Shown here piece by piece: positions 1 through 8,600 of a DNA stretch of 25,105 nt; within the stretch, counting starts at the first letter, position 1, and every line of letters starts with the position of its first letter. Origin of the DNA: Candidatus Pelagibacter sp. (GTDB lineage Bacteria; Pseudomonadota; Alphaproteobacteria; Pelagibacterales; Pelagibacteraceae); assembly GCA_028095445.1 (NCBI GenBank), contig JAOHCJ010000011.1:1-25105 (forward strand). The letters are read 5' to 3'. The notes under the pieces were generated by a model. The model was not told the DNA's origin. It saw nothing but the letters and a program-made list of their open reading frames with translations, and did no database searches. Both the position numbers and the translations under genes were made by a program.

Positions 1-687
1 TTCTTCAAGTGTTTCTAATAAATTTCTAATTCTTGTTCTTTTGAAGTTTGCATTTTCATTAGTGGGATCTTTGATAAAAGAATTAAAAACTTTTTTTGAA
101 ATATAAATCAGATCTTTTTTTTTTATATCTAACAATGGTCTTAAAATATTTAAATTTTGATTTTTATATTTAGTTTTCTTATTGAATGAAATTAATCCAT
201 TTAAACCACTACCTCTAACTAATCTTATTAAAAAATTTTCAGATAGATCATCTAAGTGGTGGCCTAATAATATATTGTTAATATTGTTTTTTTTACATTC
301 TTTTGCCAATAAGAAATATCTTTTATCTCTAGCTAATGATTGAATATTTTTTACCGGTTTTTTTCCATTCCAAGTTATAATTGAACTATTAATATTAGCT
401 TTTTTTAAGATGTTTTTTACTATTTTTGCTTCTTTTGATGACTCTTTTCGAAGTTTATGATCGACTATAAAATATTTAACTTTCATCTTATTTTTTAGCT
501 CAAAACATTTTGTCAAAAAGGCTAATGATAAACTGTCTGGGCCACCAGAAACTGCAACAGCCACATTGTCTAACGTATTTAAGGAAACTGAAAATCTATT
601 AAATATGTCTAATATTTTTCTATTATTAAGGTGGTTAAGAATTTTTTTATGAGTTTTGTTTTTTACACTCAAATTTTTTAGATTCAT
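1..687 (-). CDS. tilS: tRNA(Ile)-lysidine synthase, N-terminal part (cut by window edge)
   Basis: TilS attaches lysine to C34 of the CAU-anticodon tRNA-Ile so that it reads AUA. I translated this frame by hand: it is open from the ATG at 687 to position 1 (229 codons) and its C-terminus lies outside the window. The PP-loop ATP-binding motif reads VAVSGGPDSLSLAF, and near the window edge the family signature IKDPTNENANFKRTRIR is clear. The chosen ATG lies inside the 3' end of cpoB, giving a 41-nt overlap. No good ribosome binding site precedes it, so translation may be coupled to cpoB. A later start is possible, but the PP-loop needs only a short lead-in. tilS after cpoB is a common alphaproteobacterial order, usually followed by ftsH, which would lie beyond position 1. 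Confidence 0.93.
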   Translation of the reverse strand, partial: MNLKNLSVKNKTHKKILNHLNNRKILDIFNRFSVSLNTLDNVAVAVSGGPDSLSLAFLTKCFELKNKMKVKYFIVDHKLRKESSKEAKIVKNILKKANINSSIITWNGKKPVKNIQSLARDKRYFLLAKECKKNNINNILLGHHLDDLSENFLIRLVRGSGLNGLISFNKKTKYKNQNLNILRPLLDIKKKDLIYISKKVFNSFIKDPTNENANFKRTRIRNLLETLEE

Positions 688-1633
688 ACTTTGCTTTTTG
701 AAGTACTGATTGATTAGCTTTAGGATATTGTTGTTCAACACCCTCAATCATTTTACAGCCTTGTTCTTTCTCTCCTATCTGAACCATTGATACACCAAGT
801 TTCAATAAATTTATAGCTGCCTTCTCTCCTTTTGGATATTTTTGATATCCCTCTAAATAAGCTGTAGCTGCATCAGTATAAAGTTGTCTAATTCTAAATG
901 TCTCAGCATACCAGTACTGCGCATTTCCTGCTAATTTATGTTCTGGGTTAGAGATAACAAATTCTCTAAATGCTCTTTCTGCGGTTGTATAATCACCTAC
1001 TTTTAAAAAACTTGTCGCAAATTCATATTGTTTAATAGGTGACTCATTTGGAAGTATTTTTTGTTCAGCTTGGAATGTCTCAGTTACTATTGATGCCGTA
1101 GTATCTACAGATTGTATTTGCTGAGAATCTTGATTTGTTTCTGAGTCTTTATATGAAACTGATCCCAAGTCTTGAGGTTGAGAGGTTCCAGGTAAGCTTT
1201 CTTTTAATTCCTTTTTAGGTTTAAAACTTATCGACTTATCATCTGCGGTGGATGATAAAAAAATTTCAATATCTTGAAATCTTATTTGATTATCTGCCTG
1301 AACTTTAGAAAGTCTACTTGAAAGTTTGTCTAATTTAAAATTTATTTCTTCAAATTTGTTTGTAAGTTCTTGAAATTGACTTTCAATCTCTGACAATTTC
1401 AACAAGTGTCTAGTGAGTACATCTTCTGAATTTTTGTTAATATTACTTTTCTTCTTTAAGCTTTCTGAGCTATTAGTTGAGTTTGAATAAACTGCTTTTT
1501 CAAGAGTTTTTAAATCTTTTTGAATTATTTCTAAGATTTCATTAAAATTATGATTATCTGCGAAAGAAACATTGGTGATAAAAATTAATATTAATATTAA
1601 TTTAATTTGAATTAATCTTTTATAATTAAACAT
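647..1633 (-). CDS. cpoB: Tol-Pal accessory protein CpoB/YbgF
   Basis: Periplasmic partner of the Tol-Pal complex that helps coordinate outer-membrane constriction with septal peptidoglycan synthesis. The 328-residue product has a signal peptide (hydrophobic residues 7-22, probable cleavage after VSFA at 25) and a Gln/Glu/Lys-rich coiled coil at about residues 75-120. A low-complexity Ser/Gln/Thr linker follows, then a C-terminal TPR region from about residue 200 (YEFATSFLKVGDYTTAERAF, then repeats with QYWYAETF and AYLEGYQKYP). This is the usual signal-coiled coil-linker-TPR layout of the family. It is last in the Tol-Pal block, but a hairpin terminator lies between it and pal, so it may be transcribed separately or by read-through. 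Its 3' end overlaps the probable tilS start. Confidence 0.93.
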   Translation of the reverse strand: MFNYKRLIQIKLILILIFITNVSFADNHNFNEILEIIQKDLKTLEKAVYSNSTNSSESLKKKSNINKNSEDVLTRHLLKLSEIESQFQELTNKFEEINFKLDKLSSRLSKVQADNQIRFQDIEIFLSSTADDKSISFKPKKELKESLPGTSQPQDLGSVSYKDSETNQDSQQIQSVDTTASIVTETFQAEQKILPNESPIKQYEFATSFLKVGDYTTAERAFREFVISNPEHKLAGNAQYWYAETFRIRQLYTDAATAYLEGYQKYPKGEKAAINLLKLGVSMVQIGEKEQGCKMIEGVEQQYPKANQSVLQKAKYESKKFECKKQNS

Positions 1634-1663
1634 ACTTCAATGATTTGTAATTATAATGATGGC

Positions 1664-1702
1664 AAAAAAAAGACCCTAGCACAATGGTGATAGGGTCTTT
1701 TT
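1664..1702 (-). terminator. Rho-independent terminator downstream of pal
   Basis: Positions 1667-1678 pair perfectly with 1691-1702 (12 bp, centred on GACCCTA/TAGGGTC). After one G.A mismatch the stem continues with three more pairs (CAC/GTG) around a four-base loop. On the minus strand the hairpin runs into seven or eight U residues (complement of 1664-1671). This is the strongest terminator-like structure I found in the window. It lies between the pal stop and the cpoB start. Confidence 0.85.
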
Positions 1703-1713
1703 AAATATTTAGA

Positions 1714-2190
1714 CTAGTTTGCTTTTACAGTAACAGATCTTCTGTTTTTTGACCAAGCTAATGGATTAGATCCTGAGTCTACAGGTCTTTCTTTACCATA
1801 ACTCAATACTGAAATTCTATCTGAAGAAATTCCATAAGTAAGTAAATAGTCTTTTGCAGAATTAGCTCTTCTTTCACCTAATGCTAAGTTATACTCTCTA
1901 GTACCTCTCTCATCAGCGTGTCCTTCTAATACCACATTAATATCCGAATTTTTTCTCAACCAAGCAGCTTGTTTTCTTAAAGTTTCTCTTGAAGCTGTTG
2001 TTAATACTGTTTCATTAGTAGCAAAGAAAACTCTATCAGGTACACCTGATGCTAAATATTCTACTGAATCTGTTCCAGTGTAAACGTCACTTTGCATTTG
2101 ACCAGTTTTCTTTTGAGTAGCACAAGCAGTTAAAACTAAACATGCAGCTACTATCAAAAATACATTTTTAAAAATTTTACTTAAGTTCAT
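1714..2190 (-). CDS. pal: Peptidoglycan-associated lipoprotein Pal
   Basis: Outer-membrane lipoprotein that binds peptidoglycan and TolB and anchors the envelope at the division site. The 158-residue product starts with a lipoprotein signal peptide ending in the lipobox LTAC (lipidated Cys23). The C-terminal OmpA-like domain contains FFATNETVL and the diaminopimelate-binding signature HADERGTREYNLALGERRA. The start is firm: AAGGAG (complement of 2196-2201) lies 5 nt before the ATG. The 84-nt gap behind tolB and the terminator at 1664-1702 suggest that pal has its own transcript, at least in part. This would suit a structural lipoprotein needed in more copies than the TolQRA motor. Length and architecture are normal for the family. 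Confidence 0.97.
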   Translation of the reverse strand: MNLSKIFKNVFLIVAACLVLTACATQKKTGQMQSDVYTGTDSVEYLASGVPDRVFFATNETVLTTASRETLRKQAAWLRKNSDINVVLEGHADERGTREYNLALGERRANSAKDYLLTYGISSDRISVLSYGKERPVDSGSNPLAWSKNRRSVTVKAN

Positions 2191-2274
2191 TATTACTCCT
2201 TAATACTTTATTTGAATTACTTACTTTTTCACAACTAATTAGATGTTTCAAGGTAAAAATCAAGTTATTTTATA

Positions 2275-3615
2275 TTAATTACTTAATAAGGATGACCATG
2301 ATGGGTCAGAAGCATCTGTAGGTGTTTTAACCATTTTTTCATTATAACCTGTGAGGTCTATAGACCACAGTTTTGCTGAAAAACCCTCTCCTTTAGAGTT
2401 GGTCTTAGTTTCTCTGTAAAATATTAATACTCTACCATTTGGAGACCATGATGGTGCTTCTTGGTAAAAATTTTCAGTTAAAAGTCTTTCACCTGATCCA
2501 TCTGTTCTCATTACTCCAATATAAAATTTTCCTTTGTGTAGTTTGGTGAAAGCAATTAAATCACCCCTTGGTGACCAAACAGGAGTTCCATATAACCCAT
2601 TTCCAAAAGAAATTCTTTTTACATTTTTACCATTATTTTTCATTACATAAATCTGTTGATATCCACTTCTATCAGAGTTGAATGCAATATATTTGCCGTC
2701 AGGAGAAAAAGATGGAGAAGTATCAATAGATGGATGATTGGTTATTCTTTCAACAATTCTGTTTTCCAAATCCATAGTATAAATGTCTGAGTTTCCGTCT
2801 TTTGCAAAACTCATTATAATTTTTTTTCCATCTGGCGAAAATCTTGGTGCAAATGTCATTCCTGGAAAATCTCCAACTACTTCTTGCATTCCAGTTTCAA
2901 TATCAAGCAAATAAACTCTTGGTAGATTTCTAAAATAAGATAAATATGTGACCATCTGGTTGGTAGGACTAAATCTTGGAGTTAAAACTAATTCATTACC
3001 GAGCGTTAAAAATTTATTATTAAATCCATCTTGATCCATAATTGCCAACTTTTTGATTCTATTTGTTTTTTTTCCTTCTTCAGAAACATAAATTATCCTT
3101 GTATCAAAGTATCCAGACTCCCCAGTCAAACGTTCATAAACTTTATCTGTTATTATATGACCAACTCTTCTCCAATTACTTGGCACTGTTGTGAATGCTA
3201 AAGCCATAATTTCTTTTCCAGCTAAAACATCCCAAAGTCTAAACTCAACTCTTAATTTTTCATCAATAAATGTAACTTTACCAGTTATTAATGCCTGAGC
3301 TTTAATTAAATTCCAATCTTCAAATCGAGGTTTTAAATTTGCAATTTCTGGTTTCTGAAGAAATGAATCTTTGTTAAGAGGGTTAAAAAGACCAGATTGT
3401 TTTAAATTATTTTCAACAACAATTGCTATTTCTGATCCAAGATCTTTTTTATCTAAAACTTTTTTAAAATTCTTCTTTGAGTTTTCATCTATAGATAAAG
3501 GAGAGACCGCAATTGGAAGTGGATTTAAATTTCCTCTAGTGATATCAACCTCTATTAAAGCAAAGGATTTAATTGGTAATAAGAGTATTAATAAAAATAA
3601 GTATCTAAGTAACAT
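2275..3615 (-). CDS. tolB: Tol-Pal periplasmic beta-propeller protein TolB
   Basis: TolB is the periplasmic link between the TolA/TolQR motor and Pal. The 446-residue protein has a signal peptide (cleavage probably after KSFA at residue 19) and begins the mature protein with [18 protein letters not shown], typical of the family. An alpha/beta N-terminal domain covers about residues 20-165. A six-bladed propeller follows, with recurring FSPDGKKI / [10 protein letters not shown] / [10 protein letters not shown] / [10 protein letters not shown] strands at about residues 205-430. Its start is 3 nt behind the tolA stop, so it is read as part of tolQ-tolR-tolA-tolB. Nothing looks truncated. Confidence 0.97.
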   Translation of the reverse strand: MLLRYLFLLILLLPIKSFALIEVDITRGNLNPLPIAVSPLSIDENSKKNFKKVLDKKDLGSEIAIVVENNLKQSGLFNPLNKDSFLQKPEIANLKPRFEDWNLIKAQALITGKVTFIDEKLRVEFRLWDVLAGKEIMALAFTTVPSNWRRVGHIITDKVYERLTGESGYFDTRIIYVSEEGKKTNRIKKLAIMDQDGFNNKFLTLGNELVLTPRFSPTNQMVTYLSYFRNLPRVYLLDIETGMQEVVGDFPGMTFAPRFSPDGKKIIMSFAKDGNSDIYTMDLENRIVERITNHPSIDTSPSFSPDGKYIAFNSDRSGYQQIYVMKNNGKNVKRISFGNGLYGTPVWSPRGDLIAFTKLHKGKFYIGVMRTDGSGERLLTENFYQEAPSWSPNGRVLIFYRETKTNSKGEGFSAKLWSIDLTGYNEKMVKTPTDASDPSWSSLLSN

Positions 3616-3618
3616 TTT

Positions 3619-4428
3619 TTATCCTTCTAACATTTCTCGCGCATCAAAATTTAATTGTAATTCTTTCCATCTTTCATACCCTGCACTAGGTACTCTAAGA
3701 GGTTGACAAAGTTTTACAGCTCTTAATGCGCTTTCAGCTAAAACTTTATAAAAACCTTGACCTGGCTTATTCATCCTTGCATGATCAAGAATCTCTGACC
3801 TTATAATAGAACCATCTGGTTTTAATTGTAACTTAATTCTAACTAATAAATTCTCATTATATGGCAACCCTAAAGGAATGCTCCAGCAACCAAAAATTTG
3901 GGCTTTTAGAGCATCTTCTTCGCTTAAAGATAGTCCTGAAATATCTAAATTTTTATCTTGATCTTGAGTTACTTTGTCCAGTTTTTTAGTTGATTCAGCA
4001 CTTTCAATTTTAGATTTATCAATTAATGCAGCAATATTACTTGGATCAAATAAGTCTTTTTTTTCAAATTCTGAAACTTGTTTTATTTCTGTTTCAATCT
4101 TCTCAGGATTTTGTTTTTGCTTTTTAATTTTTTTAATTTTTTCAATTTTTTCATCTGGCAATGGGATAGAATCTGGTTTTTCTTTTTTTATCATTTTTGG
4201 TGGGGCTTGTTCAGATACTAGTTTTTTTTCTTTTTCTTTGACTTTTTCAATAATTTTTTTTGCTTTTGGCGCAAAAGGAATAATGGTTTTGTCTGTAATT
4301 TGAATAAGCTCGACTGAAACAATTGGAGGAAGATCAATAGGTTTTTTTGCTAAAAAGGGCAAACTCATAGCTGTAATTATTACGAGCATTAAATGAAGGC
4401 CAAAAGAAATAATAATATTTCTATTCAC
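3619..4428 (-). CDS. tolA: TolA-like inner-membrane energy-transducing protein
   Basis: TolA spans the periplasm and passes proton-motive force from TolQR to TolB and Pal. The 269-residue product has one N-terminal membrane anchor (about residues 4-26), a Pro/Lys/Glu-rich stretch that should form an extended or helical stalk (about 45-165), and a compact C-terminal domain of TonB/TolA type (from about FGCWSIPLGLPYNENLLVRI to the end). Position between tolR and tolB supports the assignment more strongly than primary sequence, because TolA diverges quickly. The stalk is short compared with enterobacterial TolA, which fits a small cell or streamlined genome. The gap to tolR is 2 nt. Confidence 0.9.
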   Translation of the reverse strand: MNRNIIISFGLHLMLVIITAMSLPFLAKKPIDLPPIVSVELIQITDKTIIPFAPKAKKIIEKVKEKEKKLVSEQAPPKMIKKEKPDSIPLPDEKIEKIKKIKKQKQNPEKIETEIKQVSEFEKKDLFDPSNIAALIDKSKIESAESTKKLDKVTQDQDKNLDISGLSLSEEDALKAQIFGCWSIPLGLPYNENLLVRIKLQLKPDGSIIRSEILDHARMNKPGQGFYKVLAESALRAVKLCQPLRVPSAGYERWKELQLNFDAREMLEG

Positions 4429-4430
4429 TT

Positions 4431-4847
4431 TTATTTTTCTTTGTATGGCTCAGAAATCAGTGCTACTTTAGTAAAACCTGAACCAGATAGCATTCCCATT
4501 ATTTCTAAAACTCTACCATAATTGATTGATTTATCTCCTCGTACATAAATTCTAGTATCTGTTCTATTTTTGGATACAGCTAAAATTTTTGCAATTATTT
4601 TGTCATATTCAACTTTTGACTCTTGTATAAATATTTCTCCCTTTGAATTAATAGATAATGTTAAAGGTTCCAACTCTTCAGGCAATGAGTCAGCAGAACT
4701 CTCTGGCAAATCAACTTGGACCCCTACGGTTAAGAGTGGCGCTGTAACCATAAAAATAATCAATAATACCAACATTACATCCACAAAAGGAGTAACATTA
4801 ATCTCACTCATGGGTTCTTTGGATGAACGATTGAGTTTAAAAGTCAT
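4431..4847 (-). CDS. tolR: Tol motor subunit TolR (ExbD family)
   Basis: TolR works with TolQ as the proton-driven motor of the Tol system. The 138-residue protein has a short cytoplasmic N-terminus, the conserved stretch MSEINVTPFVDVMLVLLIIF with the proton-pathway aspartate at residue 23, one membrane helix (about 21-42), and a periplasmic domain ending in VALISEP. This matches the ExbD/TolR family across its length. It lies one nucleotide behind tolQ and two before tolA, so the three subunits are almost certainly translated from one message. Confidence 0.97.
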   Translation of the reverse strand: MTFKLNRSSKEPMSEINVTPFVDVMLVLLIIFMVTAPLLTVGVQVDLPESSADSLPEELEPLTLSINSKGEIFIQESKVEYDKIIAKILAVSKNRTDTRIYVRGDKSINYGRVLEIMGMLSGSGFTKVALISEPYKEK

Positions 4848-4848
4848 T

Positions 4849-5523
4849 TTAAATTATTGATAAAAATCTTTTAGAAAAGTTTTCTAATTTTTGTGAATAT
4901 TTTTTTGAGTCATTGTTAAATTTATTATAAGCAACAACCGCAGGTATAGCCGCTAATAAACCTAATGCAGTTGCAAATAAAGCCTCTGCAATACCTGGTG
5001 CAACGATTGCTAGACTTGTGTTTCTTGAAATGGCAATTGACTGAAATGAATTCATTATTCCCCAAACAGTTCCGAACAAACCTATAAATGGTGCCGTAGA
5101 TCCCACTGTTGCTAAAAAAGTAAAACCCTTCTCAAGTTTTACAATTTGTTTTTCAATACTCGTCTCAAGTATGCTCGTCATTCTTTGATTAAGATTTGAT
5201 TTACTTTTTGCCTTCAGAAGTGTTTGCATTGACTCCTTAAATAATAAAACCATCGGGTTTTCTAAGTTACCAGGTAGATTATTATAAAAAGTTTCAGCTG
5301 ATTTTGATTTCCAAAACTTTTCTTCAAATTCTTCTGATTGTAAGTTAATTTTTTTAAATAGTTTAAATTTTTCAATAATTATTGCCCAAGAATATATCGA
5401 ACATACAATTAACATTAGTATTACAGCTTTTACCACGAAATCGGCTCTTACAAATAAACTCCATAAAGAGAAGTCTGTATTTGATGCAAGTCCTACTGCT
5501 TGAGATGTTATATCTGCTTCCAT
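4849..5523 (-). CDS. tolQ: Tol motor subunit TolQ (MotA/TolQ/ExbB family)
   Basis: Proton channel subunit that drives TolA with TolR. The 224-residue product has three membrane segments: about residues 29-52 (VKAVILMLIVCSIYSWAIII), the family signature FLATVGSTAPFIGLFGTVWG near 137-156, and ALFATALGLLAAIPAVVAYN near 181-200. These are the standard features of TolQ/ExbB. It opens the tolQRAB cluster after a 52-nt gap downstream of ruvC. ybgC, often found just upstream of tolQ in proteobacteria, is missing. No clear ribosome binding site precedes the ATG. Confidence 0.97.
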   Translation of the reverse strand: MEADITSQAVGLASNTDFSLWSLFVRADFVVKAVILMLIVCSIYSWAIIIEKFKLFKKINLQSEEFEEKFWKSKSAETFYNNLPGNLENPMVLLFKESMQTLLKAKSKSNLNQRMTSILETSIEKQIVKLEKGFTFLATVGSTAPFIGLFGTVWGIMNSFQSIAISRNTSLAIVAPGIAEALFATALGLLAAIPAVVAYNKFNNDSKKYSQKLENFSKRFLSII

Positions 5524-5575
5524 GGTTATGATTTCACACTTAAATGTGTCATGAATTTGACTTTATTTAATTAAT

Positions 5576-6073
5576 TTAATCCTCTAATTTGTAAGTTTCA
5601 TAATAAAAACTGGCGATTAATATTGCATCCGCTTTGTTAGAGTCTTTTTTTCTTGATAATTTTGATGAAAAATAGGGAAATATCTCTATTGCTTTAGTTC
5701 TACTTGCGTCTTTCTCAGAATTAATAAGATTAAAATATTTTTTCCATTTTGCCGGTCTTACAAAATACATTGGTAATTGCATAGCAGAACATATTCCCTT
5801 TAAAATTCCAAAAGATTGTCCAAAATTAAACATACTTGTAACTCCTTGGCCTGGCATAGCTGAAACTTGCTCTATTATTACTTTAATATTTTCTTTTTTT
5901 TCATTTTTAATTCTCGTTGAAATTTCATGAAATGTTTGTGCTCCGTTAACTTGTTTTTTATTTTTTTTACCCTCAATCATATTTGGCATTTCAACTACGT
6001 CTATTATTTTTCCATCTTGAAAAAAGCAAATAGAGCCAGATATGCCAGGATCAATTCCAATTATAAGCATCAA
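5576..6073 (-). CDS. ruvC: RuvC-like Holliday junction resolvase (divergent)
   Basis: Predicted RNase H-fold nuclease that cuts Holliday junctions. The 165-residue product has the first acidic residue in IIGIDPG (Asp8), the second in VIIEQV (Glu68), the DNA-binding helix SMFNFGQSFGILKGI at 80-94, and the C-terminal motif NKADAILIA (Asp149). Relative to classical RuvC, the position three before the last Asp is Asn146 instead of Asp or His. The motif EKDASRTKAIEIFP with a later KKDSNKAD resembles phage and organelle-like RuvC variants more than the enterobacterial type. It overlaps yebC by 4 nt, the usual yebC-ruvC order, but ruvA and ruvB do not follow. I am sure of the fold family and less sure that it acts as the housekeeping RuvC. 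Confidence 0.85.
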   Translation of the reverse strand: MMLIIGIDPGISGSICFFQDGKIIDVVEMPNMIEGKKNKKQVNGAQTFHEISTRIKNEKKENIKVIIEQVSAMPGQGVTSMFNFGQSFGILKGICSAMQLPMYFVRPAKWKKYFNLINSEKDASRTKAIEIFPYFSSKLSRKKDSNKADAILIASFYYETYKLED

Positions 6074-6795
6074 TTATTACCTAAATTAATATTTGAATAA
6101 ACATTCTGAACATCGTCATCATCTTCTAATGTTTCCAAAAATTCTACTGCAGATTCTAATTTGTCATTCTCTACATCAACACTGTTTAATGGTATCCATT
6201 CAATTTCTGTTGAAATAAAATTTGAAATTATTGTTTCTAAATTTTTTTTTACATTATATATTTCATTTATTGTACAATGAATCTCATGAAAATCATTATG
6301 AGAAATACACTCATCAGCACCTGACTCAGTTGCTAAATCAAAAATCTTTTCATCTGATATTTCTTTTTTATCAATCTTAATAATTCCTATTTGCTTAAAA
6401 TTATGTGCCGCAGAACCTTGTGTTCCTAAATTTCCACCACTCTTTTGAAATATAGTTCTAATATTAGAAGCTGTTCTATTCTTGTTATCTGTTAAAGTTT
6501 CGACTATTACTGCTATCTTATTGGGGCCAAAACCTTCATATCTTAAACTTTCAAAGTCATTTTCATTGTTGGCAGATGATTTATCGATTGCTCTCTCAAT
6601 ATTATCTTTGGGCATATTAGCTGATCGGGCAGCTTGAATTGCTGATCTTAGTCTAGGATTCATGTCAGGATCTTTGTCACCTAATTTTGCTGCAACACTA
6701 ATTTCCTTTGATAGTTTGGAAAACACTTTTGATCTTTGCTTGTCAGCTTTACCTTTTGAGTGTTTTATACTTGCCCACTTTGAGTGACCCGACAT
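6070..6795 (-). CDS. yebC: YebC/PmpR-family protein
   Basis: YebC family protein of 241 residues, starting MSGHSKWASIKHSKGKADKQ, the near-invariant family opening. Members have been described as DNA-binding transcription regulators (PmpR type) and, more recently, as factors that help ribosomes through difficult sequences such as proline stretches. The sequence alone cannot tell which role applies. Further signatures are NPRLRSAIQAARSANMPKDNIERAI and YEGFGPNKIAVIVETLTDNKNRT. The C-terminus is acidic (ETLEDDDDVQNVYSN), as usual. It sits between ymdB (5-nt gap) and ruvC (ATGA overlap). Confidence 0.95.
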   Translation of the reverse strand: MSGHSKWASIKHSKGKADKQRSKVFSKLSKEISVAAKLGDKDPDMNPRLRSAIQAARSANMPKDNIERAIDKSSANNENDFESLRYEGFGPNKIAVIVETLTDNKNRTASNIRTIFQKSGGNLGTQGSAAHNFKQIGIIKIDKKEISDEKIFDLATESGADECISHNDFHEIHCTINEIYNVKKNLETIISNFISTEIEWIPLNSVDVENDKLESAVEFLETLEDDDDVQNVYSNINLGNN

Positions 6796-6800
6796 AATAA

Positions 6801-7607
6801 TTAATGAGAATTTTTTAATTCTCCTCCATATATAAAATTTTCTATTTTTTTTGCTAACCCTGTTTCTATATCACATTCAACAATCACACCACACAAAGTA
6901 GCTTCTCCAATAGCTGGAAAATGTTTCATAGATTTTTTTTTTAAAAATCTATTTATTGAATTATCTTTATCCATGCCAATTACAGAGTTGTAGTCTCCAC
7001 ACATACCGGCATCTGTCTGATAAGCTGTGCCCTCTTTTAATATTCTTGCATCATTCGTTGGTATATGGGTATGAGTGCCAACTACCAATGTTGCTTTGCC
7101 GTCAAAAAAATGTCCCATTGCTGTCTTTTCACTTGTTATTTCTCCATGAAAATCAACTAATAAAAAATCATAATCTTCTTTCAACTTATGTTTTTGAATA
7201 AATTTTTCTGCAGTTTTAAAAGCATCTTCACTTTTTTTCATAAATACATTTCCCATCAAATTAAGAACACCTATTTTTTTTCCATTTTTTGATGTAAAGA
7301 TTCCAAATCCTTTTCCAGGGGAAGGTTCAAATAAATTTTTAGGTCTAAGTAATCTATTTTCTTTTTCGATATGAGACATTGTCTCTTTTTGATCCCAAAC
7401 ATGATTTCCTGTTGTAATCACATCTACACCGCAATTAAAAAAATCTTTGCAGATTTCCTCTGTAATCCCGACACCAGAGTCTGCAGCATTTTCACCATTT
7501 ACGACAACAAAATCAATTTTTTTATTCTTAATTTCTGAAAGTAAATTACTTAAAATCATTGATCTTCCAGAAATACCAACTACATCACCTAAAAAAAGAA
7601 TTTTCAT
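6801..7607 (-). CDS. ymdB: YmdB-family metallophosphoesterase
   Basis: Calcineurin-like phosphoesterase of the YmdB family (268 residues). Characterised Bacillus YmdB hydrolyses 2',3'-cyclic nucleotides in vitro and affects RNA turnover and cell fate; the role in alphaproteobacteria is not settled. Metal-binding motifs visible in order are LGDVVG (Asp8), NGENAADSGVGIT, TTGNHVWD, VDFHGEITSEK and GTHTHIPTNDARI. The C-terminal DAGMCGDYNSVIGM block is also characteristic. The stop overlaps the start of the next gene's reading frame region by one base at 7607, so it is translationally linked to the cyclo-ligase upstream. Confidence 0.92.
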   Translation of the reverse strand: MKILFLGDVVGISGRSMILSNLLSEIKNKKIDFVVVNGENAADSGVGITEEICKDFFNCGVDVITTGNHVWDQKETMSHIEKENRLLRPKNLFEPSPGKGFGIFTSKNGKKIGVLNLMGNVFMKKSEDAFKTAEKFIQKHKLKEDYDFLLVDFHGEITSEKTAMGHFFDGKATLVVGTHTHIPTNDARILKEGTAYQTDAGMCGDYNSVIGMDKDNSINRFLKKKSMKHFPAIGEATLCGVIVECDIETGLAKKIENFIYGGELKNSH

Positions 7608-8149
7608 TATAAAATATATTTATTTGTTACTATATAATTCATTTTTTGATCATATTTATTAATCGGAACTTTATCTACCTGCTGAACAGATAAAGCCAAA
7701 CCAATTTTCACAATTTTCTTTTTTTTTGATAACTTGGATATTAACCGATCATAATATCCACTACCATATCCCAGTCTGTTTAATTTTTTATCAAAAGCAA
7801 CTAGGGGGATCAATAATATATCTGGTAAAACTAAATTTTTTGGCTCTGGCTCGGGTATTCCGTATTTATTTATTCTTAATGGATCTGTAGGTGTCCATTT
7901 ATAAAAATCCATTTCAAAATTTTTTTTTATGATTGGTAATGAAATTTTAAATTTTTTTTTTTCAAACTTTTTTAATAGTTCTATATCATCGACCTCAAAA
8001 TTTACAGGAAAATATCCTCCTACAATTGTGCCAGTTAGTTTTTTCTTTTTAACTAAGTTATAAATTTTATTAAAATTTATTTTTATATCTTTTTTATTGA
8101 CATTTTTTCTAGTTTGAAGAATTTTTTTTCTTAGTTTAGCTTTTGACAC
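7607..8149 (-). CDS. ygfA: 5-formyltetrahydrofolate cyclo-ligase
   Basis: Converts 5-formyl-THF to 5,10-methenyl-THF using ATP, recycling a folate storage form. The defining motif GYGSGYYDRLI is present with the preceding PLVAFDKKLNRL, plus the substrate-site region GGYFPVNFEVD. The longest frame starts at a TTG at 8191 and would overlap zapA by 38 nt. I prefer the in-frame GTG at 8149, which lies just after the zapA stop and gives a product beginning (V/M)SKAKLRKKIL, like the usual family N-terminus (180 residues). Neither start has a convincing ribosome binding site. The zapA to cyclo-ligase pairing is common in proteobacteria, where the 6S RNA gene often lies between them; I see no room for one here. 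Confidence 0.88.
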   Translation of the reverse strand: MSKAKLRKKILQTRKNVNKKDIKINFNKIYNLVKKKKLTGTIVGGYFPVNFEVDDIELLKKFEKKKFKISLPIIKKNFEMDFYKWTPTDPLRINKYGIPEPEPKNLVLPDILLIPLVAFDKKLNRLGYGSGYYDRLISKLSKKKKIVKIGLALSVQQVDKVPINKYDQKMNYIVTNKYIL

Positions 8150-8153
8150 AAGC

Positions 8154-8600
8154 TTATTGAACTTGATTGTCTCGGTTAGCTTTTTCAACAAAATTTTCTA
8201 TTTCGTTTGTAGCTTCTTCTATTATTTTTTCATAATTTTTTTTGTTTTTCTCTATTTCTAACTTAAAATCTTGATGATTTTGAGATAATTGATTTATTTC
8301 TTTTTCTTTTTTATCCCTATACTCGTAAACCAAAGATTTTAACTCTCTAAACTTATCTGATAAATTTTTAAGTTCTATTTTTTTTTGATCTACTCTTTTT
8401 TTGGTTTCAAAATATTCGTCCATTATTTTAACTGAAGTAATCAACAAAAGTTTGTTTTCGCCTATATTTCCCAAATCATTTTTTAAATCATTAAATTTTT
8501 GATTAATGTGAATTAGCAATTCTTCTAGGTGCTCCTCCTGCCCATCATCACAAGATAAAAGGAAGTCTTTACCATTAAATTTAATACTTACATTTGCCAT
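8154..8600 (-). CDS. zapA: Cell division protein ZapA
   Basis: ZapA binds FtsZ and helps bundle Z-ring filaments. The N-terminal globular part fits the family: MANVSIKFNGKDFLLSCDDGQEEHLEELLIHINQKF, then a stretch with LLITSVKIMDEYF. A long charged coiled coil follows (about residues 70-145). At 148 residues it is longer than many ZapA proteins because of this extended coil. Its first 13 nt overlap the end of the upstream coiled-coil gene, so the two are translated together, as with the ZapA-ZauP pair of Caulobacter. Confidence 0.9.
   Translation of the reverse strand: MANVSIKFNGKDFLLSCDDGQEEHLEELLIHINQKFNDLKNDLGNIGENKLLLITSVKIMDEYFETKKRVDQKKIELKNLSDKFRELKSLVYEYRDKKEKEINQLSQNHQDFKLEIEKNKKNYEKIIEEATNEIENFVEKANRDNQVQ

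Noticed and set aside
3371..3706. Plus-strand reading frame opposite tolB and tolA
   Set aside because: Lies antisense to well-supported genes, composition is a mirror of them, and no family is recognisable.
3974..4303. Plus-strand Ser/Phe-rich frame opposite tolA
   Set aside because: Its Phe/Ser richness is the reverse reading of the Lys/Glu-rich TolA stalk.
5524..5575. Terminator between ruvC and tolQ
   Set aside because: Only a 4-bp ACAC/GTGT stem without a U tract; too weak.
8150..8191. TTG start for the 5-formyl-THF cyclo-ligase
   Set aside because: It would overlap zapA by 38 nt and add residues with no family match; the GTG at 8149 fits better, though not proven.
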